In this document: piece after piece, positions 36,125-47,740 of the stretch
Position numbering within the stretch: position 1 is the stretch's first letter
How the letters are laid out: each line of letters starts with the position of its first letter
Source of the DNA: Drosophila miranda
Taxonomy: Eukaryota > Arthropoda > Insecta > Diptera > Drosophilidae
Assembly: GCF_003369915.1 (NCBI RefSeq)
Contig: NC_046673.1
Span: 13,066,001-13,130,000, forward strand
Length of the DNA: 64,000 nucleotides
Direction: 5' to 3'
Notes under the pieces: generated by a model
The model's input: only the letters and a program-made list of their open reading frames with translations
Told to the model about the DNA's origin: nothing
The model's database searches: none
Made by a program: the position numbers and the translations under genes

Positions 36125-36690
36125 TACCTAAAATTCCGGATAAGAGTGGATAAAAAGTTATCCTTTTCGATTAATGAAAACCTCATAAACACGCTGATTT
36201 ACATTTGAAAATATTTTGGATAAAAGTCGAGAGCTTTGGATAAATGTGGATAAATTTGGAATAAAATAAATCAAATAAAAGACTCAAAGACAGGGTGAAT
36301 CTCTTATGAGAGTATTCTGGATAAAAGAAATATTTTTGGATACATTTCTGGATAACAACAAAATCATATAAATTCATATAAAAATGTTCTGAATAAAATT
36401 CGATGGCTTTGGATATATATGGATATTTTCGGATAAATGTGGATAAATTTTGGATGCATAAAAATTTTTTTTAAATAATTGTAAACACGTTGAAACTCAT
36501 TATGAAATGTTCTGGATAAAACTCGATAGCTTTGGATAAAAGTGGATACATTTTGGATTAAGACAAAATGTGTTACAATAATAGTAAGCACGTTGAAACT
36601 CAAATAAAACTTTTCCCGTTAATATTCGATACCTTTGGATAAATGTGGATAACATACGGATAAATTTGGATAACTGGAGATACATGCTTA
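36125..36690. repeat. Degenerate tandem array built on TTTGGATAAA
   Basis: About five diverged units of roughly 100-170 bp. Each carries TTCTGGATAAAA, a TCGATAGCTTTGGATAAA-like core and one or more TGTGGATAAA repeats; cores lie near 36233, 36407, 36529 and 36632, with a partial unit near 36311. Several units also share AACACGTTGAAACTCA. The array ends about 780 bp before the vanin copy 2 start. Dozens of GATAA cores result. It may be a decayed minisatellite or a GATA-factor platform. Confidence 0.8.
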
Positions 36691-36905
36691 TTACTTTATT
36701 ACTGTATATTAAAAGCGTAGTTTCTCACTACAAAATCTCGGATGCATGTAAATGCACAATGGATAAATCGGATAAATTCGATTATTATGATAGCCACCAC
36801 TTCTCGCCTACTTATCAAATTTATATTAAACACGTCCGTGGACAAGTACAGATGGTCCCACTTTGAGTTCCAAGAAAAATACGCAGTCTTCGATTCTGAT
36901 ACAAA

Positions 36906-37337
36906 TCAGTCGCTGATAAGCCACCGACGGCTGATAAAAGAACTGTGCCCTCGGCCATAAAAATTACAATATCTGAAGGGAAACAATTGATTTATGTAAA
37001 AAGTTTGGTGCACCCTGAGAAATTGTTTTTCTGAGTGTACATGGAACATGAGACCATTGATGATTAACAATAGTAGCGTAAGTCTGGGGCTGGACATCGA
37101 TAAGACTTGCGAAAAATATATAATAATAGTTGACCCGAAATACAGTCCAATGGTCAATGCCCACAAAAACCCAATAATCATGGCCACGGTCCACAAACAT
37201 GGCATTAGAATAGAGGCATAATAATAGCTCCAAATGTCCGCCAAGAGTGCGTATAATTTCGCCAGGTCTTCAGGTCTCCAACTTGAATTCTCTGATCGGA
37301 TTGGATCGGTGGGTCGACTCTCTTCTCTCTTTCTCAT
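36906..37337 (-). CDS. Candidate small membrane protein (143 residues), unknown
   Basis: An open frame from an ATG at 37337 (starting MRKREESRPTDPIRSENSS). A charged N-terminus and a WRPEDLAKLYALLADIW helix precede a hydrophobic stretch of about 40 residues, likely two spans. A shorter hydrophobic segment (LTLLLLIING) and a basic tail ending RRWLISD follow. A minus-strand AATAAA lies about 205 bp downstream (36700-36695). It is divergent to and overlaps the promoter area of vanin copy 2. Against it: T-rich DNA readily gives hydrophobic ORFs, similar lengths occur by chance in this window, and no family is recognised. Confidence 0.3.
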   Translation of the reverse strand: MRKREESRPTDPIRSENSSWRPEDLAKLYALLADIWSYYYASILMPCLWTVAMIIGFLWALTIGLYFGSTIIIYFSQVLSMSSPRLTLLLLIINGLMFHVHSEKQFLRVHQTFYINQLFPFRYCNFYGRGHSSFISRRWLISD

Positions 37338-37412
37338 GGGGAGAGTGCAAGACACGTTGGCGATTGATGATTAGATTAACCGAGCGCCGGATAACGATGG
37401 CTGGATGTGGGG

Positions 37413-37420
37413 TATAAAAG
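37413..37420 (+). promoter_or_regulatory. TATA box (TATAAAAG) of vanin copy 2
   Basis: Lies 56 bp before the start codon, giving a transcript start near 37443. GATA-type sites (GGATAAC, TTAGATTAA) lie just upstream. Confidence 0.75.
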
Positions 37421-37468
37421 CATTGCGAACTGCCCCAGACACGAACAGACACTCATCAGCGTGGCAAC

Positions 37469-39400
37469 ATGGCAACGAACTCTGGTTGGAGGCTCCTCTG
37501 GCTCTGCTTGACCCTTGGGCTGCTCCCTGGCCTGAGTCATCAGGTGGGGAACCAATTTTGTACATTCGGGGGACTTCACAATTATTTACAATCTGCTTTT
37601 GTGTCTGGTTTTGCAGGCGTCGATCGCCGAGAGCGACTACTATACGGCCGGAGTGGTGGAGTTCCGGCAATCCGTACTCAGCACCTCCCCCTGGTCGGAC
37701 AATCTGGCGGGTTATCTAGAGATCATACAGTCGGCGAATGCAAGCGAGACGGACATTATTGTCTTTCCGGAGCTGACGATCAATAGCATGGGCCCGCAGA
37801 CATTTGTGCCGGATCCCAAGGAACAGATCGCCCCCTGCCTGAACGATCCCAGTGCCTTGTATTATGCAGAGTTCCTGGTGTCCCTCTCCTGTGCCGCTCG
37901 CAATGTCAGCAAGTACCTGGTGATCAATGTGTCGGAGAAGAAGCTTTGCACGGACACGCCCGAGGATCCAAGGCCCTGTGCCTACGATGGCCTTAATATC
38001 CACAATACGAATGTGGTCTTCGATCGCCAGGGGGTTGTCATCTCCCGCTATCGGAAGGTGCATCTCTATGGAGAGAACAGGAACACCACATACGAGCCAG
38101 AGTTGGAGACCTTCGAGACGGACTTTGGCGTGACCTTTGGGACTTTTACCTGCTTCGATATATTGTTTTACACCCCGGCCCATCAGCTGATCTTGGAGCA
38201 GGGAATCACGGACTTTATCTACACGACCATGTGGTTCTCCCAGCTCCCATTCCTCACAGGTGAGTGTCGAGTCGGAGAGTCCCCTTATCGCCCCTAAGTG
38301 GAATTTAATTTGAGGAGCCCTCTCCAGATGAAGTGCCCTAAAGATTAGCCCTCCTCATTATCTGTACGTATCTCCGTTCCCCCCGACAGCTGTGCAAACC
38401 CAGCAGGCCTGGGCCTACGCAAACAATGTGAATATGCTGGCCGCCGGCGCCAGTTTTCCTTTGGTGGGCAGCAGTGGCTCCGGGATCTACCATGGACGTG
38501 AGGGCGCCCTCACCAGCGTGATGGTGCAGGGCACCGGCGAGCGTAGTATCCATGTGGCACAGGTGCCAAAGTATACAGTGCGACGACCCATCCGTCAGAG
38601 GCGTCAGAGACGAGCTCTGGGGACCACCAGAGAGGCGATCAGCAGCTCGAACTTCACGATGAAACGGGACTACCTGGAGAACTACCAGAGTGAGCTTCTT
38701 CCGATCGCGGAGAACCAGTCCGGGAATCTTACGAAGGATATCTGCTATGGAACGTTTTGCTGCCACTTTGACATCGAGTGGCGCCCCTTGGAGGGCGGCA
38801 GTGGACGCTCAGCGAGCTACCGGCTGGGGGCCTACGATGGCTGGCGCAATGAACAGAATGTGGACGCCAATTACATACGCAACTGCGGCCTATTCGCGTG
38901 CACGGGCCCCACCCTCGAAGAGTGCGGTGGTCTGCCCTCCTCGGAAAAGCTGGAGGAGCAAGGGCTGCGCGTGGCCTTCACCCGTTTGGAGATCGGGGTC
39001 ACCTATCCGGAGTCGAGCGAGTTCCTTCTGATGCCAAACACCGTGCTGGACGACCTCCTGCCCCTAGAGCCATCGCGGTTCGAATGGTCGCAGGAACAGC
39101 CATCAGAGGACAGGTGAGTCGTCCATTGCAGTTCGGCTTCTCCAATCTCTAAAACTCCAATTGGCATCCAATCTCCGCTACAGCTACCAGTATGATGTTC
39201 GCTTTGGCCTGCGCGACTCTGTCGAGGTCAGCAACCTCCTGACCTTTGCCATCTACGGCAACTACTACGATGACAAGTGTACCTTTGGTGTCGGCTCAGA
39301 GGAGCAGCAAGTGGCCTGTGGCTATAAGAACGGATCTTCGCGGCTCGTGCTCTTTGGCGCTGGTCTGCTGATGCCGCTGCTACTCCTCTTGCGGGGCTGA
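37469..39400 (+). CDS. Vanin-like pantetheinase, copy 2 (four exons)
   Basis: Exons 37469-37543, 37617-38259, 38390-39113 and 39184-39400 give 552 residues. Donors are GTGGGG, GTGAGT and GTGAGT; all phases agree. The signal peptide is MATNSGWRLLWLCLTLGLLP... with cleavage near SHQ. The nitrilase triad is complete: Glu77 (VFPEL), Lys172 (RYRKVH), Cys204 (FTCFDI). The base domain has the CxxFCCHF-type cysteines (TFCCHF) and ends in NGSSRLVLFGAGLLMPLLLL, a clear GPI-anchor tail. The predicted activity is extracellular hydrolysis of pantetheine to pantothenate and cysteamine. It is probably the ortholog of D. melanogaster CG32751, judged by order. It is followed by copy 3 in the same direction after 476 bp. 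AATATA at about 39439 may serve as its poly(A) signal. Confidence 0.92.
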
Positions 39401-39703
39401 TCAACCGCTAGACTGTTCTTCAATGTATTGGCTTTTTTTAATATACATAGTTTAATTTAAGGAGACGAGGAATTGGAAGTGCTGTGCCTCATGCCTTCCA
39501 GCTCCCAACGAAACTTTCTCTAATGTGGTGGCAAAACTGGTCCTAAAATATGTTCAAATTCAGGGAAATATATGCATGGAAATACATGCCCAAACTAGTA
39601 CTGAAAAATTCGTGCGTTCCCCTCAATACTTTCGAGTTTGTTTCGCCTAAAAGACTGCCACAAAAGAGCAAATTAAATGTTCAATATAATCCAAAAGCAG
39701 CAG

Positions 39704-39750
39704 CAATAAAAGCGAGACGCGTTGATTAGATGCGAACATATACGATAAGA
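39704..39750 (+). promoter_or_regulatory. Probable promoter region of vanin copy 3
   Basis: CAATAAAAG (39704-39712) is TATA-like, and GATAAGA (39744-39750) is a strong GATA-factor site. The spacing of the two is not canonical, so the exact start is open. Confidence 0.35.
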
Positions 39751-39876
39751 TTGAATTGAGATCCCAACAGATAGTTGGAGCACACCAGGCATAGCGTGAT
39801 TGCCTCCCGACAGACAGAGAGTACGGAAACCGGTTGGGCTCTCAGTCTGGCTCTAACGTCGTTCGAGAGACGATCA

Positions 39877-41510
39877 ATGTGTCTCAATCGCTGGCTGGTT
39901 GTTTGTGTGGCGGTGGTGCACCTTGCCGGTCGCCCGGTGCGAGGTGATGGCGATTTTTACACAGCTGGAGTGGCGGAGTTTCGACCGGCGGTGCTTGGTG
40001 GAAGTTCCGAGCAGCTGCTCGAGGAGAATCTCTCCGCGTATCTGGAGCTGATTGCCGCTGCTAATGGGACCAGCGATATACTGGTCTTTCCCGAGGCCAC
40101 CCTCAACAGTGTGCTCAAGCTGACGGCGGTGCCAGAGCAAACGGAGAACAGTCTGTGCGAGAAACACGACGGGGATGATCCCCATGTGGCGGAGTTCCTG
40201 CGCCGACTGGCCTGTGCGGCACGCAGTGCACACACCTATTTGGTGGTCAATGTCAAGGAACGGTCAGAGGAGGGTTCCGTACCGAGTAGGGGCTACAACA
40301 TCTACAACACCAATGTGGTGTTCGACAGGAACGGGGCGGTGGTGTCGCGGTACCGCAAGTGGAACCTCTACCTGGAGCCGCTTACCAATCGCACCAAATC
40401 CGCAGAGTTGGCCATCTTCCGGACGGACTTTGGGGTGACCTTCGGGCACTTTATCTGCTTCGACATGCTGTTCTATAGCCCGGCCCAGGAGTTGGTCGAG
40501 CGCTTGAGCATACGCCATCTGATTGTCACCAAAATGTTCAACTCGGAGCTGCCCTTCCTTACGGGTAAGACAAAGAGATCTGGGACAGAGAGTCCCACTT
40601 ATTTCACTTGTCCTCTCTCTTGGCAGCCACCCAACTCCAGCAGGGCTGGGCCTGGGCCAACAATGTGACTCTGCTGGCGGCCGGTGCCAGCATGCCACTG
40701 GCAGGGATCAGTGGCAGTGGCATTTATGCCGGCCAACAGGGGGCCCTCACCAGGATCATGGTGTCGAATCAGACGGAGGGTCAGAGACAACTGCTTCTGG
40801 CCCAAGTGCCAACCGGTGGATCGCCATGGATGCCCACAAATACGACCATTCGGAATGAAGGAGATGGTGCGGCAGTCCTGCTGAAGCTACTCCAGCAGCC
40901 GGACATTGGCAACTTCTCCACGTGGGCCCTGCCGTTGGTCAATGGGAGTTCGGCGAGCAAGCGGCTCTGCCAGGCGGATCTCTGCTGCGATTTCCGGCTC
41001 AGCTGGAGCCTGCTCGGAGCTCAATCCGAGTACCACTATCGTCTGGGCGTGTCCGTGGCAGAGCGTCGCTACGAGGAGGAGCAGTACAGCTCCATTCGAG
41101 TGTGCGGCCTCTTCGCCTGCCGCGATGGCAGCCCCGAGAGCTGCGGCCTGCTCAGCAATCAGACGGTGGGCGGCGGCGAGGGCGTGGAGTTCACTTCGCT
41201 GTGGATCAGCGGGGAGTTTGTCAAGCGGGAGCGCCGCCTGCTGATGCCAAACACTCTTGCCTCCTCACTGTACGCGCTGCAGCCTTCGGAGGTGGCCTGG
41301 ACCTTGCAGGAGGTCCCTGGCAATGACACCCACACCCACACGGAGCTGGAGCTGCTCCAGCCGCATCGCCACCTGCTGACCTTTGCCCTTTACGGGAACT
41401 ATTTTGACGAGTTCGCCTCCAATGGAGGGGCGCGCACTGAAGCAGCTGTTTGGCGTGGAATGCTCATGATGTGGCTCCTGACGATGGTGATTCATATTCT
41501 GTGGAAATAA
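39877..41510 (+). CDS. Vanin-like pantetheinase, copy 3 (two exons)
   Basis: Exons 39877-40564 and 40627-41510 are separated by a 62-bp intron (GTAAGA...TTGGCAG), giving 523 residues. The ATG opens a signal peptide (MCLNRWLVVCVAVVHLAG). The frame is open for 34 codons further upstream but without an ATG. The triad is present: Glu73 (VFPEA), Lys161 (RYRKWN), Cys194 (FICFDM). The intron after LPFLT matches copy 2 in place and phase, but copy 2's first and third introns are absent here. The C-terminus (GMLMMWLLTMVIHILWK) is hydrophobic; a GPI anchor is likely. Probably D. melanogaster CG32750. Predicted to be a secreted or anchored pantetheinase like its neighbours. Confidence 0.92.
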
Positions 41511-42999
41511 TGCCTATCTTTTGTGCCTCTCTCTACTCGTATTTCACCTTTTTTCAATTTCAAAAGCGAAAATTATTGGTTTAGGATTAATATTATTCCC
41601 TAAAGAACTCACAAAATGCAACAAATTTAGTTAATTAATTGTTTTACTATATATTTATATTCCCAAAAGTCATACTACGCGATATATATCGCATACGGGG
41701 GTATTCAGGCCTCTTTCCTTCGACTGGTGGCCTTTTATAGAATTATATTATATATTATATTATATTCATAGAATCTGAGTAAAAGGTATACTAATGTCGA
41801 GGCACACAAGCTTCGAAAGGAAACGTTTTCACCTGTTCTCAAGATTTCTCCACAAAAATTAACTCATAAACTCACAACGCATAGAAATATAAATATCAAT
41901 TTATATAGCACTGCTGGAAAATATTTTTGGTTAAAATAATATGTTAACCATGTGCTTGTGTTTGAAAATTATTCTTAAATAGTATATTTCAAGTGCTGCA
42001 TTCAGATGCAAAATACTAATAAATCTTAGAAGCTTTCAATTTATACTAATTGCTCATAATTTTCCAATAAACATGGTTTAGTGCTCATGAATCACGCGAG
42101 GCACACAAGAATGTTACGTATTTGTTGTTTTGTGCCGCCTGGCAGATTGTTCAAATCGCTGTGCTGCATATGAGAGTACTTGCCACATAGAAAGCGAGCC
42201 GTCAATATCTTATCCTTTTTTCCTGTTTGATGCTCGAGGTAGATTATTCGGAGCATTTAGGAACGATCGGTGTGAAAAACATCAGGGTTTCCAAAGAAAC
42301 TTTTAAAATTGCAAAAAAATAAATCGTAGTGCTTTTCAGTGATTATTATAGAATTGGTATCAACCAAGTATGTCTGGTATTTTTCTAGTATTTATAATGT
42401 TTTTTTCCTAGTATCTGCAGTACTTTTCTAGTATTTTTTATGTAAAAAGTATAGGAACGATCTTCCTGCATGAGCCCAAAAACTATTGTTTACCGCTTAT
42501 GTGTGCTGCTCTTGAACTGCTAGCTAACAGTAATTAAGTGTTTCGCACACACACACACACACACATGATAGCCACATAGCGGGGTCTATTTGGTTGCCTA
42601 ATTTATGTGAATTGTAGGCAGAGCAGAGCAATACAGGGCGGGGAATGGTGTCAAGTTCATGTCATTAAAGGTGTGATTAACAAAAATTAGTAGCTGCTTA
42701 ACGGAACCCCAAAAACAATCTCCACACAGACACACACATAGGCAGAGGGAGAACAGCAGAGAGAGACAGAAAGAGGAGACACAAATGCAGAGAAGGAGAC
42801 ATAGAAGGCACCCACGCACACAGCCAGAGAAGAGCAACAGTGTGCCGCTGCTGCTGCGACTGGAAAGCAACATCAACATCCAACCACCCCCTCGTTACTC
42901 CTCCCTTGCACTCCCTCGCTCTAAGCTTTCGCCCTATCAGGTGTGGGAGAGAAGCAACACATGAAACGGGCGCCAGCGTCGACAGCGACGCTCTGCGTT
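41511..42999. other. Non-coding region after the vanin genes
   Basis: AT-rich, with four GTAT(T/C)-type motif-6-like boxes at 42373-42439 and a (CA)n run near 42547-42564. No coding exon was seen. Confidence 0.5.
42373..42439 (+). promoter_or_regulatory. Cluster of Ohler motif 6-like boxes
   Basis: TCTGGTATTTTT, TCTAGTATTTAT, CCTAGTATCTG and TCTAGTATTTTTT fall within 67 bp. Each fits KTYRGTATWTTT closely or loosely, a motif of constitutive fly promoters. Confidence 0.4.
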
Positions 43000-43194
43000 G
43001 GCGCAGAGAAGTTTTCATTCATTTCAACTGTTGCTCCCCCACTTGTTAGCACACACGCGACTGCGACGCAGACGTCGACTGCTACGGCGACGGCGACTGG
43101 AAGGCGGTGATAGGAGCGCCGAAGGGGGACGATGATAAGCTTCCAGCCGTGGAGAGTACAAGATGCGTGTGGCCAGGGCATATGAGTATTTGAG
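43000..43194 (+). other. Candidate first exon of a rightward gene
   Basis: A GC-rich segment ends in a strong donor (GAG|GTAAGG at 43195). It carries an ATG at 43163 with an open frame MRVARAYEYL into the donor. Its start is not defined. It could be a short coding or 5' UTR first exon of a gene beyond the window. Confidence 0.3.
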
Positions 43195-43929
43195 GTAAGG
43201 CATATCCGTTCTTCCGATTTGATTTTTCTGTTTTCTAATTTCTATGTTTCTTTGTCTCTGTATCGCCTTTCCTTTCATGGGGCGGTCCACCTTCTCGCGC
43301 TGGAATTATCGCAGTCCAAAGGGCGATCCACTTGTTCGTGCGTTGACTGCGAGTCTTCCTACCGATCTTTCGTATCTGCCGATCCCTCTGGCAGTGGCTC
43401 ACCTCACACGAATATAGCTTGCGTGTGGCGGCCCACCTGTGTGCGTGTGTGCTTGGGAGTGTGTGTGCGTTAGTGTAGAGATTTCCAGAGTGTAGACTGC
43501 GTTATATTTGCCTTGAATTATTCACACAGATATGTTTTATGGATTCCATAGCAAAGGCGATGGCAAAGGAGAGCTTCGCTGCGCTGCGCTTTTGCCCGCC
43601 TCGCACGAGGCACGAGGCGGCCCAAAAATGCAATTAAAAAGCGCAGTACCACTGTGGCTCCCCCTCTCCCCATCTCCCCCCCCCCATGCACTCCGACTTC
43701 CACACGCTCTAACCGTCTCTCCCTTCAATCCTCCCTAGCGCCATGCAGCTGGAGCCGACATCCAGCCACCGACATTCGGCTGGCTGTCTGGCCATTCGGC
43801 TCTTGTTCGGGCCCTCCGTCGTTGTGGGCACGGCGCTGCCGGCGTCGCTGCCCAACGCGTTGCGTGCTGGCTGCCGCATGCTGGCATTCTGCGAAAGCTT
43901 TCAGCGCGTGCAACATCCAGTAGGCGTTC

Positions 43930-45018
43930 AGCCTCCGAGCGGATAACATTGCGTTGTTGTAGTTCTTGGAGTCCAAGCAAGACAGACACTGTCTCTATAT
44001 TTCTCTCTCTCTCTCTCTCTTTCTCTTTCTCTCTCTTACACACTCGCACCACACACACTCACACACACACAAACACACCAAAAAGAAGCTGTAAAATCTA
44101 CCGTTAAAAATCGAGTTTTTGAAAAGTTTTCCAAAAAGTGCGTGTTTTAAAATTTAAAGTTTAAAAACGAAAGAAATTTGAAATCCGTTAAAGGAAGAAT
44201 TTCTAGATTTATTGCAGATGGAGATTCAAAATTTAATAATAATTTTTAATTCGAAACTTGAACAAGACGTAAATTCAAAATTTGAAACTAATAAATTAAT
44301 GAAAAAGAGGATTTAAAATGCAAGAGGACTTCCATTTTCGAAATTAATTCGAAATTTCAAAGAGAACAAAATTTGAGATTTGGCAAATAAAAAACTGAAT
44401 GCGGAATCGGATATATTAAATATAAAATTTGCAATAAAAATCAGGTTTCATACTCCAATTTTTTTTGTACATTTTTTGTTATAAAGGAGTTTGTTTTTTT
44501 TTTGTGTTTGTGTTGAAAGTTTTCGTCCTTTGGTTCTTTTTTTCTCGCTTTCTGCCTCGGAGGTGGATTTTTGTATATCGTCAGCGCGCGCGCGAATTCT
44601 TGTTTTAAGATTCTACGAGTTTATGGTTCTGCAGCTCTTTATACATATATGTATAACGATCCATAGAGCACACCCACACACACACACACACACACTTGCG
44701 CAGGGAGACACACACACGCACGAGAAGTCCTAATGTTGTTTGTTGCCTTTTTTTTCGGTTATTGTTGTGATTTTGGCAGAGACACCAGAAGACAAAAGAC
44801 AACTCAAGAGCTGATCAGCAGAAAGAATTAAAATTTGAAAAGAGAATTAAAGCAAACAAAAATACCAAATCAAATCATAAATAAGAAGGAAAAATTGAAA
44901 GCGAAATACAAAAAAAAAACAACCAAAAAACAAAAGAACGGAGAAAACGGAAAAGGAGAACGGAAAGAGCAGTCGGACGGAGAACGGAGAACGGAGAAGG
45001 CCATTCAACCGATAAAAG
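43930..45018 (+). other. Candidate untranslated first exon with a long downstream intron
   Basis: Starts near an Inr-like TTCAGCC (43927-43933). An A-rich leader follows, of the type seen in fly 5' UTRs (AAAAAGTGCGTG, GAAAGAAATTTG). It ends at AAAAG|GTAAAT (donor 45019). No coding ORF. It may be an alternative first exon of the same gene as the 43.19-kb candidate. Confidence 0.35.
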
Positions 45019-45480
45019 GTAAATGCCATTGTTTATCGAATATTTTTTGGAAACATTTACCAAATACGGAATATCTCGAACGCTGAATATAACGCATACG
45101 CAGTGTTGCAGTGCGGGACGGGGAAATTTGTGTATGTTTCGGGAAGATATGCTTGAGCGTTGCGAGGAACTTAAGGAATAGATAATATATTATAATTAAA
45201 TGGTAATTGGGATATAATATTTTTGGGCTACGAAGATGCGAGCACGGGTTCCCTTTGGAAAGAAAATTCAGAGGACCACCTATGAGGCATTTATTGCATT
45301 TCAATGAAAATGCAGAACTAGCAGGGGCTCAAATATTGTTCGTTGTAATCCTTTGAGGGCAATATGCTCAGAGCTGAAACGCAGTGGCCTTGGAAAGTCG
45401 GGAAATTCTGGTAAATGCCAATGTCCATAGAATATTGGCCAACGAAAATATAACGCATACGCAGCGTTGCAGTGGGGGAG
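45018..45480. repeat. Diverged direct duplication 45018-45140 / 45410-45500
   Basis: Both copies begin GGTAAATGCCA, continue through a GAATATT block, and share ATATAACGCATACGCAG followed by GTTGCAGTG (45087 and 45448 onward) and then ATGTTTCG/GTGTTTCG. They are offset by about 390 bp. Confidence 0.75.
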
Positions 45481-47689
45481 CATTCCTATGTGTTTCGTTG
45501 TGAGGATGAAATTCTGAGAGCTGCAATTACATTTCAGCTCTTGTCAGAAATATTTCTGACAGAAGTACATTACAAATTGCCTTTTACCCAGAACGAAACC
45601 CCTTTGAACCTTTTGTGAAGCTTTCTTGTTTGAATAAACTATGGAATCTATAGAGATTTTTATTTAAAACATTAACAGCCAACTCTAAAAGCCTTAAAGT
45701 TCGAAATTTATGGGGAATTTGCTGTGAAAAATTTAATTGATTCTAAAGTTTTGTAAACTTTGGAGCACTTTGAACTTTGGAAAAGAAAGGAAGGAACCAT
45801 TTAGCTGCAGTGGAACAATTTGCAAAGATTTTTCTCTAAAGAAAGGTGTTTCCAAAGGATGTCTCCCTGTTCTCTTTGGTTTTTTTTCCCGCGTGCACAT
45901 TTTTCCTCTTTTAGTATCATTCTATTCAGTATTCTCCTTCTATTCGCTTTGCTATTTTCTCATCTGTTTATTTTTCCCCCAAATCGCTTCTCCGCTTTCA
46001 TTCTCCTTGTGTTTACAATTTGATATTGTAATTTTCATTTTCATTTTTCGTTTATCTTTTACCAATTTTCCCTACCATTTTCAAATTTGTCTTCTCATTA
46101 ATCGCTCATTGGTGTTTGGTTTTCTCATTCTTTTCGTTGTAATTGGCGATTTTCTTTCATTTTCTTTTATTTTCCCTATTTTTCACTTGGACTTAAGTCC
46201 GTTTTTTCCCCTAAATTGAGTTTGGGATGCAACCTTTTTATCCATCATTTCCATTTCTTTCGAACATGCGAACATCTTGCGGGTCCATTAGGTCCGGTCT
46301 CCCCGTGGACGGCGAAATGTTTCAATAAATTTTCCAATTTTCCAATTTGATTCTCTCTCTATGTCTATATATCTCTCTCTCTCTCTCTTTCTCTCTGTGT
46401 TTATGTTTCTGTTCATCTTTCACCCGCTTTCGCTGTGCTATGTTTGTAATATCTATGCACATTTTCTCTGCCAGCGGCCGACTGTGCGTATGATTAATAT
46501 CTCAAAATATGCGCAAGATTTGTGCTGTGATCCGAAGAAGAGAGGGGGTGAAATCTTTGAAGGGAAGTTTGTGGCATGTGGCATGAGATTATTGAAAATG
46601 TTTCTTCCTTAATTATTGGCCAAACGGCATTAAAATTTTCAAGTATTTACTAAAGCTTAACAAAACACAAAACGCACACAAACATATAGAATATGTATGA
46701 ACAAGGTACATACATATGTACATACGCCACGATTTTCGGATATTCTCGATATTCACAATTTTCACGATTTTCCACTAAATAAACTTTTGATTGTATGTAT
46801 CGGTTTGGTATATATTGCGAGTGCAAGTATATTGCACGATTATAGAGCGATAGCTGGAGGAGGCATTTGCCAGCAATTGGCAGCTGTTCGATCTACGAGT
46901 ACACTGGTAAAAATATCCATGCAGTTTCCCAAAATGTTCTGGAAATATTTTCGATCTGTTCTTAAAAATCCAGGTTTTGTGTGAGATTTGTGATTGATAT
47001 TGCATCCCTATATGTTTAAGCTTCAATTTCTCTGGGTGTATTTTTGATACATCAATAGAATCTCTCTCTCTCTCTCTGTCCGTCTCTATTCATCTTTCCC
47101 TGTTCTCTCTTTCTTGATTGTTGATTCTTTGCTTTCTCAATTTCTCCCTTTTTGGTATTCTCCTGTTCTTCATCATCTCTCGCTCTCTTTGTCGTTATAG
47201 GTAGTATATAGATTTATTTTGGTCACTAAACGAATTGATTATAAATCCCATTTGAGCGTCTCATTGAACATCAACCTTAACACGTATACTATTCGAACGA
47301 TTCGTACGATTCGTACGATTCAATTGTATTTACTCGCATTTCGATGTATATTTATGTTCAATATATAAACAATTAGTGGGGAATTTGGTGTGTGTGTTTT
47401 TGTGTCTGGTATTTCTTTTGGGGCCGCCTGAACTTTAAACTTTTTTTTTTTTTGGCACTGCTTTTCTATTTCCATTTCCCATTTTCATTCTTCCGTTTTT
47501 CTGGAAGGGACTGCAAATTGAATTAACGCTAAATGTAAATGTGTATGTAATGCCGCGATCTAAAAACCAGAAAGCAAACACAAATACACTTATCCAACGT
47601 ATACACATGGACGGATAGATGGACAAACGGACAGAGTGGACAGAGCGGATAAGCGGACAACTGGCGGACTGAGCGACATGTAAACAGAG

Positions 47690-47740
47690 CCAGGGGCAGG
47701 AGCAGGGGCAGTAGCAGTGGCAGTGGCAGGGGCAGGGGCA
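47690..47740. repeat. GGCAGG/GGCAGT hexamer-like repeat
   Basis: Imperfect (GGGGCA)n and (AGTGGC)n units. Confidence 0.8.

Noticed and set aside
39775..39876. 34-codon upstream extension of vanin copy 3
   Set aside because: No ATG in the extension; the internal ATG at 39877 directly opens the signal peptide.
45737..46219. 160-codon Phe/Leu/Ser-rich frame
   Set aside because: Pure product of a pyrimidine-rich strand; similar frames occur throughout the long tract.
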